A stretch of DNA of 64,000 nt. Origin: an uncultured Clostridium sp. GTDB lineage: Bacteria > Bacillota > Clostridia > TANB77 > CAG-508. This document shows, piece after piece, positions 37,380-47,148 of this stretch (positions are counted from its first letter, which is position 1; every line of letters begins with the position of its first letter). The position numbers and the translations under genes were made by a program. The DNA lies in the NCBI GenBank assembly GCA_900555075.1, contig USJO01000001.1:8613-72612 (forward strand), given 5' to 3'. Below the pieces are notes generated by a model, which was given only the letters and a program-made list of their open reading frames with translations, was not told where the DNA came from and did not search any database.

Positions 37380-37841
37380 TTATTTACTGGTTGATCCAAA
37401 ACCTCCTGTTCTTTTGCCTGTTGTTACATCATTATCAGTTATAAGGAATTTTTGAAATATACCTTGTCCTATTGCTTCACCTTTTTTTATGTTTATATCT
37501 TCATCTTTTATATTATAAAATGCAAACATTATGTGTCCATCATTGTCTGGATTTCCATAATAATCACTATCAATTACTCCAATACTATTTGCTAATATTA
37601 AACCTTTTTTCCCTGGGTTTGAGCTTCTATTTGCCAAAATTAACACTTCGTCTTCTCCCATATATGCTTTTACTCCTGTTTTTACAAGAGTAGGTTTCAT
37701 ACCTTTTTTAAAACTCGGTATAATTGTGTCTTCAGCAGCTTCAATATCATAGCCTGCTGAAAATTTTGTTTTTCTAACTGGTAAGTTAATATTCCAATCT
37801 TCAAATCCTTTTGCTATTTCAAATCCTCTTTTCCTATTCAT
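37380..37841 (-). CDS. dut: dUTP diphosphatase (dUTPase)
   Basis: A 153-aa trimeric dUTPase that hydrolyses dUTP to dUMP and keeps uracil out of DNA. Family motifs appear as AGYDIEAAEDTIIP (motif 1), ANRSSNPGKKGLILAN (motif 2), IGVIDSDYYGN (motif 3, with the catalytic Asp), EAIGQGIFQKF (motif 4), and the C-terminal GKRTGGFGST (motif 5). It precedes no obvious partner; hisS is just upstream in the transcript. Confidence 0.9.
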   Translation of the reverse strand: MNRKRGFEIAKGFEDWNINLPVRKTKFSAGYDIEAAEDTIIPSFKKGMKPTLVKTGVKAYMGEDEVLILANRSSNPGKKGLILANSIGVIDSDYYGNPDNDGHIMFAFYNIKDEDINIKKGEAIGQGIFQKFLITDNDVTTGKRTGGFGSTSK

Positions 37842-37861
37842 ATATTATTCTTCCTTTCCTA

Positions 37862-39175
37862 TCATTCATACTTCATTAATGAAACAATTTCTTCTACATT
37901 CTTTTTTTCTTGTTCCCCAGTTTCCATATTTCTTAGTGTTAATGTTCCTGTTTTTATTTCATCTTCTCCTATAACTATTACATATGGTATTTTTAACTTA
38001 TCTGCATATTTAAATTTTGTTTTTATTTTTTTGTTATCAAAATATATTTCTGTATTTATTCCTGCTTGCCTTAGTTTATTTGCTGTTTCAATTGCTGGGG
38101 TTAAATCTTCTATCATTGATATTATTAATATTTCTGAAATTGATTTTTTATCTGCCTTTATTAATCCTATATCATTTAATATGAAGAAGAGTCTTGTTAG
38201 TCCTATTGACATTCCAACTCCCGGCATCTTTTTATCTGTATAAAATTCGCTTAAATTGTTGTATCTGCCTCCTGAGCATATACTTCCTATTGATTTATAA
38301 TCATTTAAGAAGGTTTCATATACTGTGCCTGTATAGTAATCTAGACCTCTCGCAATACTTGCATCTACTGCGAAATATTCTTCTGGTACATTAAATAATC
38401 GTATGTATTTTATAACCTCTTTTAGTTCTTTTACTCCTTCTAAATAGGTTTCATTGCTTATTCTTAGGTTTTCTATTTTTTGTAATTTTTCATCTGTTGA
38501 CCCATCTATTTTTATAAAGTTTATTACTTTTTCTATATTTTCTTCTGAAATTTTTAATTCTGCTAGTTCTTCTTTTACTTTATCTACACCTATTTTTTCT
38601 ATTTTGTCTATAACTCTCATTATATCTACTGCTTTTTCTTTGGCATTAATTGTTTCAAATAAGCCATTTAATATTTTTCTATTATTTATTTTTATACAAA
38701 AGTTATCTAGTCCTAATTCTTTAAATACCTCATACATTATGCTTGGTATTTCTGCATCATTTATTATGTTTAATTCTCCATCTCCAATAACATCTATATC
38801 GCATTGATAAAATTCTCTAAATCTTCCTCTTTGTGCACGTTCTCCTCTATATACTTTCCCTATTTGATATCTTCTAAAAGGGAAACTAAGCTCGTTTTCA
38901 TTTATTGCAACATATTTTGCCAATGGCACTGTTAGGTCAAACCTTAGTGTTAAGTTATTATCGCCTTTTGTAAAAGAATATATCTGTTTTTCTGTTTCTC
39001 CTCCTGCTTTTGCTAATAATACATCTGTACTTTCAATAATTGGAGTGTCTATTGGCAAAAAACCAAATTTTTCATATGTTTTTTGTATTTTTTCTTTCAT
39101 TTGATTAAACAATACTTGTTCATTTGGTAATAGTTCCATAAAACCCGATAGGGTTTTTGCTATAGTTTTTTCCAT
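37862..39175 (-). CDS. hisS: Histidyl-tRNA synthetase
   Basis: A class II synthetase charging tRNA-His (about 437 aa). Motif 2 is in FRRYQIGKVYRGERAQ. The histidine-specific signature is in ARGLDYYTGTVYE, and motif 3 is GVGMSIGLTRLFF. A C-terminal anticodon-binding domain follows. I choose the ATG at 39175 (MEKTIAKTLSG) because AAAGGA lies 9 bp before it; the ATG at 39184 directly abuts that site. No T-box-like leader is visible in the short gap to rel. Confidence 0.93.
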   Translation of the reverse strand: MEKTIAKTLSGFMELLPNEQVLFNQMKEKIQKTYEKFGFLPIDTPIIESTDVLLAKAGGETEKQIYSFTKGDNNLTLRFDLTVPLAKYVAINENELSFPFRRYQIGKVYRGERAQRGRFREFYQCDIDVIGDGELNIINDAEIPSIMYEVFKELGLDNFCIKINNRKILNGLFETINAKEKAVDIMRVIDKIEKIGVDKVKEELAELKISEENIEKVINFIKIDGSTDEKLQKIENLRISNETYLEGVKELKEVIKYIRLFNVPEEYFAVDASIARGLDYYTGTVYETFLNDYKSIGSICSGGRYNNLSEFYTDKKMPGVGMSIGLTRLFFILNDIGLIKADKKSISEILIISMIEDLTPAIETANKLRQAGINTEIYFDNKKIKTKFKYADKLKIPYVIVIGEDEIKTGTLTLRNMETGEQEKKNVEEIVSLMKYE

Positions 39176-39247
39176 TATTTTCATTCCTTTCTTATGACAA
39201 GTGTAGCTGTTTTTTCCTATTGGGGTAAACGTGGAGTTTTATTTATA

Positions 39248-41440
39248 CTAGTTTTTACGTGTTACCTCGTATACGCTATCTACCTTTCTTATTTGTTTTA
39301 TTACTTGATTTAATTGTTCTATATTTTGTACTTCTAGTGTTGTATTTATTGTTGCAATTCTATCTTTACTGGTTCTTGTGTTCACTCCCATTATATTGAT
39401 TTTTTGATTTGTAATTTCTTTTACAACATCTGAAAGTAACCCTGTTCTATCATTTGCTAATATTTCTATATCAACATTGTATTCTGCCTTATTTGTCTCA
39501 TCATACCACTCTACTTCTATAATTCTCTCCTCCTCTGATAATAAGTCTTTTAAATTAGAACAGTCTTTTCTATGTACTGATACTCCTCTTCCTTTTGTTA
39601 CATATCCTATTATGTCATCACCGGGTACTGGATTACAACATTTTGAAAATTTTACCAGGCAATTATCTATTCCTTTTACTATTACGCCAGATTTTGGAGC
39701 TTTTCTTTTACTTGGTTTTTCTGTTACTAATTCTTGTATCTTTTCTTCAATAGTTTCCTCTTCATGCTCCTTTTTATATTCTTCAAGCAATCTTGTAATT
39801 ATCTTGTTTGGTGATATTCCCCCAAAACCTATGCTTGCATACATATCCTCTACACTATTATAATTGTATCTATTTAAAGCAACTTGTATCCACTCAGGTT
39901 TAAATAAATCACTATGTGACATACCGATTTTTTTAATTTCCTTATCTAATATGTCTTTTCCCTTTTCAATATTTTCTTCTCTTTCTGTTTTTTTAAACCA
40001 TTGTTGGATTCTTGTTTTTGCATTAGAACTTTTTACTATTTTTAGCCAGTCTCTACTTGGCCCTTTTGCAGTGTCTGATGTTATTATTTCAACTATATCT
40101 CCACTTTTTAGCTTTGTTACAATTGGCATCATTTTGCTGTTTACCTTACATCCTACCATTCGGTGTCCTACTTCTGCATGTATACTATATGCAAAGTCTA
40201 TTGGTGTTGCATCTCTTGGTAATGTTTTTATTTCTCCTTTTGGAGTAAATACATACACCTCATCTTCAAACAACTCTGTTTTTAATGTTCTTAAAAATTC
40301 TGTTGGGTCCTGCATATCTTTTTGCCATTCTAGTGTTTCTCTAAGCCACGAAAGTTTATCCTCTTCAACTACCACATTTGATTTTTTAAATCTATTTGCT
40401 TCTTTATATGCCCAATGTGCTGCAATACCGTATTCTGCTACTCTATGCATATCCCAAGTACGTACTTGTACCTCAAATGGAGTTCCTTTTGGTCCTATTA
40501 AAGTATTATGTATTGATTGATACATATTGGGTTTAGGCACAGCTATATAGTCCTTAAATCTACCTGGCATTGGTGTATATAAATCATGTACTACTCCCAA
40601 TGCTGCATAACAATCCTTTACTGAATTTACTATTATTCTTAATGCAAATAAGTCATATACTTGGTCTATTGTTATATTGTCTCTTTGCATCTTTCTGTAA
40701 ATACTATACAAATGTTTTGCTCTTCCTGTTACTTCTGCAACAATTTTTTGTTTTTTTAGAGCTACTCGTATTTCCTCCATAATTTTATTTATAAATTCTA
40801 TTCTTTCTTCTCTTTTCTTTTCTATACTCAATACAAGTTCACGGTATTCTTCTGGATATAAGTATCTAAATCCTAAATCCTCAAGCTCCCATTTCAAAGA
40901 ATAGATACCTAGCCTATTTGCAAGTGGTGCATATAAATCCATTGTTTCCTTTGCATTTGCTATTTGTCTATCTCTTTTTAAGTTTGAAAGTGTTCTCATA
41001 TTATGAAGTCTATCTGCTAATTTTATTAATATAACTCTTATATCTTTTCCCATTGCGAGGAACATTTTTCTGTAATTTTCTACTTGTTCTTCTTCTATTG
41101 TTACATATTGTATTTTGCCTAGTTTTGTAACACCTGCTACCATTTCTGCAATTTCTTTTCCAAAATTTTTTATAATATCTTCATTTGTTACATCTGTATC
41201 TTCAACTACATCATGCAATAATGCCGCACAAATTGTAGCATCATCTAATTGTAAATCTGCTAAAATATATGCTACATTTAATGGGTGTATTATATAGTCT
41301 TCTCCAGACAATCTCTTTTGCCCACGATGATGCTCTTCTGCAAATTTATATGCTTTTTGTATTAGTGCTACATTTGTTTTTTTTCTATTCATTTTCATTT
41401 TTTTTATTACATCATCTATTGTTTTATTGTTGGTTTCCAT
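39248..41440 (-). CDS. rel: Bifunctional (p)ppGpp synthetase/hydrolase Rel
   Basis: The 730-aa stringent-response enzyme. The N-terminal HD hydrolase has HHRGQKRLSGEDYIIHP and ALLHDVVEDTD; the synthetase domain contains YQSIHNTLIGP and RTWDMHRVAEYGIAAHWAYK; a TGS domain (VFTPKGEIKTLPRDATPIDF) and a C-terminal ACT domain (DRTGLLSDVVKEI) follow. Both catalytic halves appear complete. GGGAGC precedes the ATG. Upstream recJ and downstream hisS are usual neighbours in Firmicutes. Confidence 0.95.
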   Translation of the reverse strand: METNNKTIDDVIKKMKMNRKKTNVALIQKAYKFAEEHHRGQKRLSGEDYIIHPLNVAYILADLQLDDATICAALLHDVVEDTDVTNEDIIKNFGKEIAEMVAGVTKLGKIQYVTIEEEQVENYRKMFLAMGKDIRVILIKLADRLHNMRTLSNLKRDRQIANAKETMDLYAPLANRLGIYSLKWELEDLGFRYLYPEEYRELVLSIEKKREERIEFINKIMEEIRVALKKQKIVAEVTGRAKHLYSIYRKMQRDNITIDQVYDLFALRIIVNSVKDCYAALGVVHDLYTPMPGRFKDYIAVPKPNMYQSIHNTLIGPKGTPFEVQVRTWDMHRVAEYGIAAHWAYKEANRFKKSNVVVEEDKLSWLRETLEWQKDMQDPTEFLRTLKTELFEDEVYVFTPKGEIKTLPRDATPIDFAYSIHAEVGHRMVGCKVNSKMMPIVTKLKSGDIVEIITSDTAKGPSRDWLKIVKSSNAKTRIQQWFKKTEREENIEKGKDILDKEIKKIGMSHSDLFKPEWIQVALNRYNYNSVEDMYASIGFGGISPNKIITRLLEEYKKEHEEETIEEKIQELVTEKPSKRKAPKSGVIVKGIDNCLVKFSKCCNPVPGDDIIGYVTKGRGVSVHRKDCSNLKDLLSEEERIIEVEWYDETNKAEYNVDIEILANDRTGLLSDVVKEITNQKINIMGVNTRTSKDRIATINTTLEVQNIEQLNQVIKQIRKVDSVYEVTRKN

Positions 41441-41468
41441 GTTTTTGCTCCCTTCTTAAGATTATTGA

Positions 41469-43157
41469 TTATACAGATTTCATTATATCTCTTATGTTTA
41501 TTTGTATTTGTTCTTGACCATTATATGTATTCGTTTCTAATATTCCGACTATATCTATTTTATCTCCTATTAAGTATTCATTTGCAAGTTCACCTAAATT
41601 AAATCCTATTGCATTTATAGTTTCATTATCATCTTTTAACATTAGTTTTAAGTGTTTTCCTTCTGATAGCGACCTTATTGATACTATTTTTAAATTTTTG
41701 TATACTACTAAAGGTTGTTTGTTCATTTCTCCAAAAGGTTCTAACAATTTTATTTGTTCTATAGTTTCTTTGTTTAAGTCTTTCTTCATTATTTCACAGT
41801 CTATATTAATTACTGGTATTAATTGTTTTACATTTTTATTCTCTGATATTTTTTCAAAATTTTTTTTGAAATCGTTTATTTTATCTTTTTCCAAAGATAA
41901 ACCTACTGCCATTTCATGTCCACCATATTTTTTTAAAAATTTCGAGCTATCAACTAAGGCTTGATGTAAATCAAAACCTGGAATACTTCTTCCTGAACCT
42001 TTGCCTTCATTTCCCTCTATACATATTAATATCGTAGGCTTGAAGTATTTTTCAGTAATCCTTGAAGCTACAATCCCAATTACTCCATGATGCCAGTTTT
42101 CGCCTGCTAATACTATACTGCTAATATTTTCTAAATCTTCTTTTTCTAATTTTTGCATTGCTTGTTTAAATATGCTTTTTTCTGTTTCTTGACGTTCTAC
42201 ATTATACTTTTCTAAATGTTTTGTTATTTCTTTTGCCTTTTCAACATCCTTTGTAAGGAATAATTGCAGAGCTTCTTCTTGTCTTCCCATTCTACCACAT
42301 GCATTTATTCTTGGTGCTATTCCAAAGGAAATCATTGTTGAATTTATATTTTTATATCCTGTTTCTTTTATCAATTCTCTTAAACCTATGTTTTTTGTAC
42401 ATTTCACAAGCATTAGTCCAAGTTTTGCAATTACTCTGTTTTCATTAATAAGTGGAACTATATCTGATATTGTTCCTATACATACAATATCTAAGTATTT
42501 TAAGTATTCCTTCTCATCTAGTCCTAATTCTAATGACAATGCTTGTATTAATTTAAATACTACTCCTACCCCCGCTAGTCCTCTAAAAGGGTATGTATTG
42601 TCTTTCCTCTTTGGATTAATTATTGCATACGCATTTGGTAAAGTGTCTAGTTGTTCGTGATGGTCTGTTACTATTGTTTCTATTCCCTCACTGTTTGCAA
42701 GGTCAATTTCTTCTATTCCTGAAATACCACAGTCTACTGTTATCATTAGAGTATATTCTTTTTTAGCTATTTCTTGAACTGCTTCTTTGTTTAAACCATA
42801 TCCTTCTTCTAGTCTGTTTGGTATGTAATAGTCTACATCTAATCCTCGCTCTTCTAAGAATTGTTTTAATACTGTAATACTTGTTATTCCATCTACATCA
42901 TAGTCTCCATATATTATTGTTTTTTCCTTGTTTTTAATTGCTTTTATTATCCTTTTTGTTGCTTTTTCCATATCTAGCATTAAAAATGGATTATGAAAAT
43001 CGTCACGTTTTGGATTTAAAAAAATTCTAATTGCTTCTTCTTCTACTATGCCTCTGTTTATTAGTATTCTGGCAAGTAATTCTGATATATTGTGTTCTTT
43101 TGCAATTTGTTTTACTAGCTCTGTTTGCTGTTCATAATATTGCCATTTTTTTTTCAT
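41469..43157 (-). CDS. recJ: Single-stranded-DNA-specific exonuclease RecJ
   Basis: A 562-aa DHH-family 5'-3' exonuclease for recombination and mismatch or base-excision repair. The catalytic motifs are IIYGDYDVDGITS, TVDCGISG, TDHHEQ (DHH) and GVGVVFKL, and the DHHA1 motif is near KYGGHEMAVGL. An OB-fold follows at the C-terminus. The start at 43157 (MKKKWQYYEQ) is supported by AGGAG; the frame extends upstream to 43316 but overlaps the preceding gene with an unrelated sequence. Confidence 0.92.
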   Translation of the reverse strand: MKKKWQYYEQQTELVKQIAKEHNISELLARILINRGIVEEEAIRIFLNPKRDDFHNPFLMLDMEKATKRIIKAIKNKEKTIIYGDYDVDGITSITVLKQFLEERGLDVDYYIPNRLEEGYGLNKEAVQEIAKKEYTLMITVDCGISGIEEIDLANSEGIETIVTDHHEQLDTLPNAYAIINPKRKDNTYPFRGLAGVGVVFKLIQALSLELGLDEKEYLKYLDIVCIGTISDIVPLINENRVIAKLGLMLVKCTKNIGLRELIKETGYKNINSTMISFGIAPRINACGRMGRQEEALQLFLTKDVEKAKEITKHLEKYNVERQETEKSIFKQAMQKLEKEDLENISSIVLAGENWHHGVIGIVASRITEKYFKPTILICIEGNEGKGSGRSIPGFDLHQALVDSSKFLKKYGGHEMAVGLSLEKDKINDFKKNFEKISENKNVKQLIPVINIDCEIMKKDLNKETIEQIKLLEPFGEMNKQPLVVYKNLKIVSIRSLSEGKHLKLMLKDDNETINAIGFNLGELANEYLIGDKIDIVGILETNTYNGQEQIQINIRDIMKSV

Positions 43158-43168
43158 AAAAACTCCTA

Positions 43169-43879
43169 TTATTTTAATTCCACTCTTGGATTGTCTTGAA
43201 TTACATATTCTGCTTTTGGTAAAATTCTCTTTTCTGCTGGTACAAAGTTTCGTACTTGTACTGTTGGTAATATCCAAGTATATGGTCCTATACATGTTCC
43301 TGGTACTGTAGTGCAATTCGCCCCTAATCTTGTAGTATCTCCTATAACTGCACCAAAGAAGTCTGTTCCCATATCATATTTTTTTCCATTTATTTTTATT
43401 TCTATATTTTTTTGGTCAAATCTTCTGTTTGCAAGTATTATTCCGCTTCCTATTCTAGTTGATTTTCCAAGTATGCTATCTCCCACAAATGCTAAACTCG
43501 CTACTTTTGCTTTGTTTTGCAATATTGAGTGCTTTACTTCTGATGCATGACCTACAACACAATTGTCTCCTATTATTGAGCCTGGTCTTATTAATGCTCC
43601 TGCTTGAATTTCAACATTTTTTCCTATTATAACTGGTCCTTGTATTGTTACATTACTACCTATTTTTGTTCCTTCATCTATGAAGTAATTTCCTTTTATT
43701 GAAACAAATTCTCCCATTTCTGCTTTATTAATTTTTACATCTGGTTCTACAATTTTCTTTTTTAAATAGTCATTTATTTTAGATAATGGCTCCCATATAT
43801 TTATACATCCTTTAAAAAGTTCTTTTTCTCTAAATTCTTCGATATGTTTAAAATAATATTTCAATTCTAATTCTTCCAT
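43169..43879 (-). CDS. Hexapeptide-repeat (left-handed beta-helix) sugar nucleotidyltransferase-like protein
   Basis: A 236-aa protein with repeated hexapeptides ([LIV]-G-x-x) such as IGSNVTI, GPVIIGKNVEI, IIGDNCVVG and IGDTTRLGANC. These resemble the C-terminal half of GlmU and other UDP-sugar acyl/nucleotidyl transferases. The N-terminal nucleotidyltransferase domain is lacking, so the activity is probably acetyl transfer or binding. The start at 43879 (MEELELKYYF) follows AAAGGA. It lies directly upstream of recJ. Confidence 0.7.
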   Translation of the reverse strand: MEELELKYYFKHIEEFREKELFKGCINIWEPLSKINDYLKKKIVEPDVKINKAEMGEFVSIKGNYFIDEGTKIGSNVTIQGPVIIGKNVEIQAGALIRPGSIIGDNCVVGHASEVKHSILQNKAKVASLAFVGDSILGKSTRIGSGIILANRRFDQKNIEIKINGKKYDMGTDFFGAVIGDTTRLGANCTTVPGTCIGPYTWILPTVQVRNFVPAEKRILPKAEYVIQDNPRVELK

Positions 43880-43935
43880 CTTTATTATCCTTTCATAATT
43901 TAATTTTAAAATATGGATTGTCAAGGGTGATACTC

Positions 43936-45888
43936 CTATATTACATTCTCCATCATTTCAATAATGCTTTCTAAATCCTTTCTTAGCTCTACTAGCATTA
44001 CTGTTTTTATTGTTATTTCTTTTCCTTTTAAGTATTGTTCTACAATTTCTTTTAACTTTTTAATGTTTTTTAACTCTGGTTTTAGTTCTTTTGTATGTTT
44101 TTTTGCTCTCTCTACTAATTTTTCTTTTATTCCCATTATATCTTCATTACTTGCACATGATATTCTTTGAAATAGTTGATATGGATCATAATACTTAAAT
44201 ATTGGTATTTCCATACACTCTTCATCAAATTTTTCATAAAAAGTTTCCATCTTCATAGGAACATATTTTAATACTTCATTCGCTTTTTCTGTATACCTTT
44301 TATCTTTTAGTGTGTTATTCAAGATATAAAAGTGTGCTAATATATCTTCTATATCTAGGTTCTTTTCTCCTAGTGATAAGTTGTTTAGCTCTTGTTCTGC
44401 ATTTTCTACATATTCAGATTTTAAAGATGCTAAGTTCATTCCATTGAAGAACAAGGTTTTAATTGTTGACATACTATAATCTATAAGTCCTCTTTGTACA
44501 AAGTAGGTAAAGTATATAAATAGTTTTGTAGTATCTATTAAACTTATATTACCCTTTTTTACGTCTGACATTATATCCTCTATTACTTTTGGAAATTGAT
44601 CATCTGATATTTTCCAAAATTCTTCTGTTAGTAATCTTTTATAACCTGGCAATTTTTCTGTATCAACTGTGTTGATGATATCCTCCATATCTTCTTTAAA
44701 TCGTCTTGTATCAAATATTCTTGTTCTTACATACATTTCTATGAACTTAAAAAATCTGTATTCTGCTTTAAAGTTATAGTAATAATTGTTATCAAACTCT
44801 TTTATATAGAATTGTCTATTATCCATAAATACTTTTGATGATACTACTGTTGCCTTGTACTCTTCGTTGTTTTGTATGTTAACAAATTTATCTTTTGTTA
44901 TTTTCCCCGCTTTTATTTCAAATGATATTGCTATTGTAAATATAAGCATAGTTTGTAATACTCTGTAGTTCGTATTTGGATAATATTTATTTAACATTTC
45001 ATAAATTTTTTTGAAGTCATTTAGTGAGTGTTTTAATATTCTAAGGTTTCTAGTCCCACTTTTGTGGAAAGTGTTAATTATATAAGGCGTGTTTTCTCTT
45101 AAAAATCTTATCAGTTCTTTATCATTTTCATATCTCATTAAGATTCCATTTATTATATAGTTAAACTCGGGTCTGTATTCAAAGGTTTCGCCTATCAACT
45201 TTTCCTTTATTCTTTCATAATCGTTCGCCTTATCAAATACATATTCAATTTTTTCTTGTATTCTCTCAACCATTGGTTTTCCATCATCATTTGATAGTTC
45301 TCCTTGTTTATCTAAGAGATATGTTGCTATAAAGGTTTTCATTTCTAGGTTGCTATTTTTTAATTTGGTTGATAATTCTTTTTCATTACATATTATTATT
45401 GTTTTTATGTGATCATGTTCAACAAAGTTGTTAATGTATCCTAATATATCTATAACATCAACATTAGCTCTTTCTAGGTCGTCAAAGCATAAAACTTTAT
45501 CATCTGTTGCGAAGAAGTTTTCATAATTTATTTTTTCACCATTTGGATTTGCTCCAAATAAGTTTGCCATATTTAATCCCGTTTTTGCGTATTCAGGTAT
45601 TGTATATTTCCCTGATGTTTCCATATGTTTTTTTACATTTTTATCCATCAGTTGTGTTGTTTCAATAAATATTTTTTTGCTTATTTCTTCTAAGTTTGAT
45701 ATTCCATATAGAGACATATATATGCTACTATATCGTTTGCCATTATATTGCATTCCATCAATTTTGGGTTTTATTTTGTTGTTCCAAAAGTATGTTTTAC
45801 CACTTCCCCATTCACCATTTATCATTACTGCATAGTCTGTATAATCTGACCTTACATAATCTAATATGCTTTCAACTAAGTCCTCCAT
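43936..45888 (-). CDS. KAP-family P-loop NTPase (650 aa)
   Basis: The N-terminus carries Walker A (GEWGSGKTYF) near residue 25 and a Walker B-like CFDDLERANVD near residue 136, followed by TIIICNEKEL (sensor region). This matches the KAP NTPase pattern. The C-terminal 400 residues are helical, with no transmembrane insertion visible. KAP NTPases are often linked to membrane or phage-defence functions; here the gene is embedded between comFC and the hexapeptide gene with ordinary codon use. The real substrate is unknown. Confidence 0.65.
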   Translation of the reverse strand: MEDLVESILDYVRSDYTDYAVMINGEWGSGKTYFWNNKIKPKIDGMQYNGKRYSSIYMSLYGISNLEEISKKIFIETTQLMDKNVKKHMETSGKYTIPEYAKTGLNMANLFGANPNGEKINYENFFATDDKVLCFDDLERANVDVIDILGYINNFVEHDHIKTIIICNEKELSTKLKNSNLEMKTFIATYLLDKQGELSNDDGKPMVERIQEKIEYVFDKANDYERIKEKLIGETFEYRPEFNYIINGILMRYENDKELIRFLRENTPYIINTFHKSGTRNLRILKHSLNDFKKIYEMLNKYYPNTNYRVLQTMLIFTIAISFEIKAGKITKDKFVNIQNNEEYKATVVSSKVFMDNRQFYIKEFDNNYYYNFKAEYRFFKFIEMYVRTRIFDTRRFKEDMEDIINTVDTEKLPGYKRLLTEEFWKISDDQFPKVIEDIMSDVKKGNISLIDTTKLFIYFTYFVQRGLIDYSMSTIKTLFFNGMNLASLKSEYVENAEQELNNLSLGEKNLDIEDILAHFYILNNTLKDKRYTEKANEVLKYVPMKMETFYEKFDEECMEIPIFKYYDPYQLFQRISCASNEDIMGIKEKLVERAKKHTKELKPELKNIKKLKEIVEQYLKGKEITIKTVMLVELRKDLESIIEMMENVI

Positions 45889-45902
45889 ATTACCTCCTTT
45901 GT

Positions 45903-46544
45903 TTAATCTACTGCAATTGTAAGCACTGTGATTTCTTTTGCTCCAGACCTTTTTAGAATTTTACTACACTCATTTACTGTACTTCCTGTTGTAAATATGT
46001 CATCAAATAATATTATTTTCTTATTTTTTATTCTTTCTGGAGTTTTAACTTCAAATGCATTCTTTAAGTTCGTTTTTCTTTGTTCTTTGGTTAGCGTGCT
46101 TTGTTTTTTTGTATCTTTTATTTTTATTAAATTGTTTTTTTCTAAAGCTATTCCTAGTGTTTTTGCTATTTGTTTTGCTATTAATTCTGATTGATTATAA
46201 CCTCTTCCAAGTTTATGCTTTTTAACCATAGGAACATATAATATTATATCATATTTTTTTAAGAAACTATATGTTTTTTCATTTTTTGTCATCATTTTTT
46301 CAAAAGTCGAATATAAATATGCTTTTTCATTAAATTTATAATCTATAATTTTATTTCGGATTATGTCTTGATATTTAAAGGTTTTTATTTGATAATCAAA
46401 ATATTTGGTTTTATCATTCCTATAATCTTCTATTCTATTTATTTCATATTGTTTTATTTTTAATTCGCATTTTTTGCATAAATGTTTTTTATTTATACTT
46501 CCGCAAATTCCACATACTGGTGGATATATTAAATCTAATAGCAT
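45903..46544 (-). CDS. comFC: ComFC-family phosphoribosyltransferase-like protein
   Basis: A 213-aa protein with an N-terminal zinc-binding pair (CGICG and CKKC) and a C-terminal phosphoribosyltransferase fold with the PRPP-binding motif ILFDDIFTTGSTV. Central GRGYNQSELIAKQIA is family-typical. ComFC acts in competence and DNA uptake in some species, but the same family occurs in non-competent organisms. AGAAGG precedes the ATG. Confidence 0.82.
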   Translation of the reverse strand: MLLDLIYPPVCGICGSINKKHLCKKCELKIKQYEINRIEDYRNDKTKYFDYQIKTFKYQDIIRNKIIDYKFNEKAYLYSTFEKMMTKNEKTYSFLKKYDIILYVPMVKKHKLGRGYNQSELIAKQIAKTLGIALEKNNLIKIKDTKKQSTLTKEQRKTNLKNAFEVKTPERIKNKKIILFDDIFTTGSTVNECSKILKRSGAKEITVLTIAVD

Positions 46545-46608
46545 TATTACCTTCTTTCACAATTTTACATAAAATTTAATATTATATATTATATCCGGGA
46601 GGTATGTT

Positions 46609-46755
46609 ATGAGAATTTTCAAAAAAACTTTAGCTGTTTGTTTAATTGGTTTAGGATTAGGAATTTTACTCGTTATATTACTTCCTTTTACTGGTTGGCT
46701 ATTTCTTATTGGTTTTATTGTAGTGTGTCTCGGCTTGTCTTGGCTTTGTTGTTAA
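46609..46755 (+). CDS. Small membrane protein (48 aa) upstream of spoVM
   Basis: It starts MRIFKKTLAVCLIGLG and forms two short hydrophobic helices with a turn at FTGWL, ending SWLCC. GGGAGG sits 6 bp upstream of the ATG. It lies 26 bp before spoVM on the same strand, so the two are probably co-transcribed; a role in spore or envelope formation is an inference from context. No named family is recognised. Confidence 0.6.
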   Translation: MRIFKKTLAVCLIGLGLGILLVILLPFTGWLFLIGFIVVCLGLSWLCC

Positions 46756-46781
46756 TTTTTGTAAAGGAGTGTGTTTATATT

Positions 46782-46859
46782 ATGACAATCGTAGTTAAAA
46801 AGGTTCCTAAATTTTTAAGGGGTTTTGTTAAACTAATTTTTGGCATTAAAGAAAAATAA
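46782..46859 (+). CDS. spoVM: Stage V sporulation protein SpoVM
   Basis: A 25-residue amphipathic peptide, MTIVVKKVPKFLRGFVKLIF and five more residues, that matches SpoVM: the KxPKFLxGxxRxxxG pattern of the Bacillus subtilis protein is clear. SpoVM binds the convex forespore membrane and recruits the SpoIVA coat base. AAAGGAG lies about 12 bp before the ATG. A longer frame reading from 46638 is not real because the preceding small gene uses another frame. Confidence 0.85.
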   Translation: MTIVVKKVPKFLRGFVKLIFGIKEK

Positions 46860-46950
46860 TATCTTAATTTGATTTAAATTCTTAAAGATTGTAATTTACA
46901 TTACATATACAAAACAAGAGCAAGATAAAACTTGCTCTATTCTTTTGAAA

Positions 46951-47148
46951 TTAAGCCTTTGTTACTTTTCCTGAACGTAAACATTTTGCACAAACATTGA
47001 TTTTTTTTGGTTGACCGTCTACCATTGCTTTTACTGTTCTAATATTTGGTTTGAATGTTCTTGTAGTTCTTTTACTTATATGTGAACGTGTTATACTTAA
47101 TTTATTTCCATAATTAACTGATTTATCGCAGATTTCACATTTTGCCAT
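46951..47148 (-). CDS. rpmB: 50S ribosomal protein L28
   Basis: A 65-aa ribosomal protein with the family start MAKCEICDKSVNYGN, a zinc-type C..C / C..C pair (CEIC and CAKC), and the VDGQPKKINVC segment. Its length is typical for the Zn-ribbon form. AGGAGGTGC lies upstream of the ATG. Confidence 0.94.
   Translation of the reverse strand: MAKCEICDKSVNYGNKLSITRSHISKRTTRTFKPNIRTVKAMVDGQPKKINVCAKCLRSGKVTKA

Noticed and set aside
46638..46859. A 73-aa protein reading through the region of spoVM
   Set aside because: It overlaps the 48-aa gene in another frame and lacks a ribosome binding site; its last 25 residues are SpoVM with its own start.
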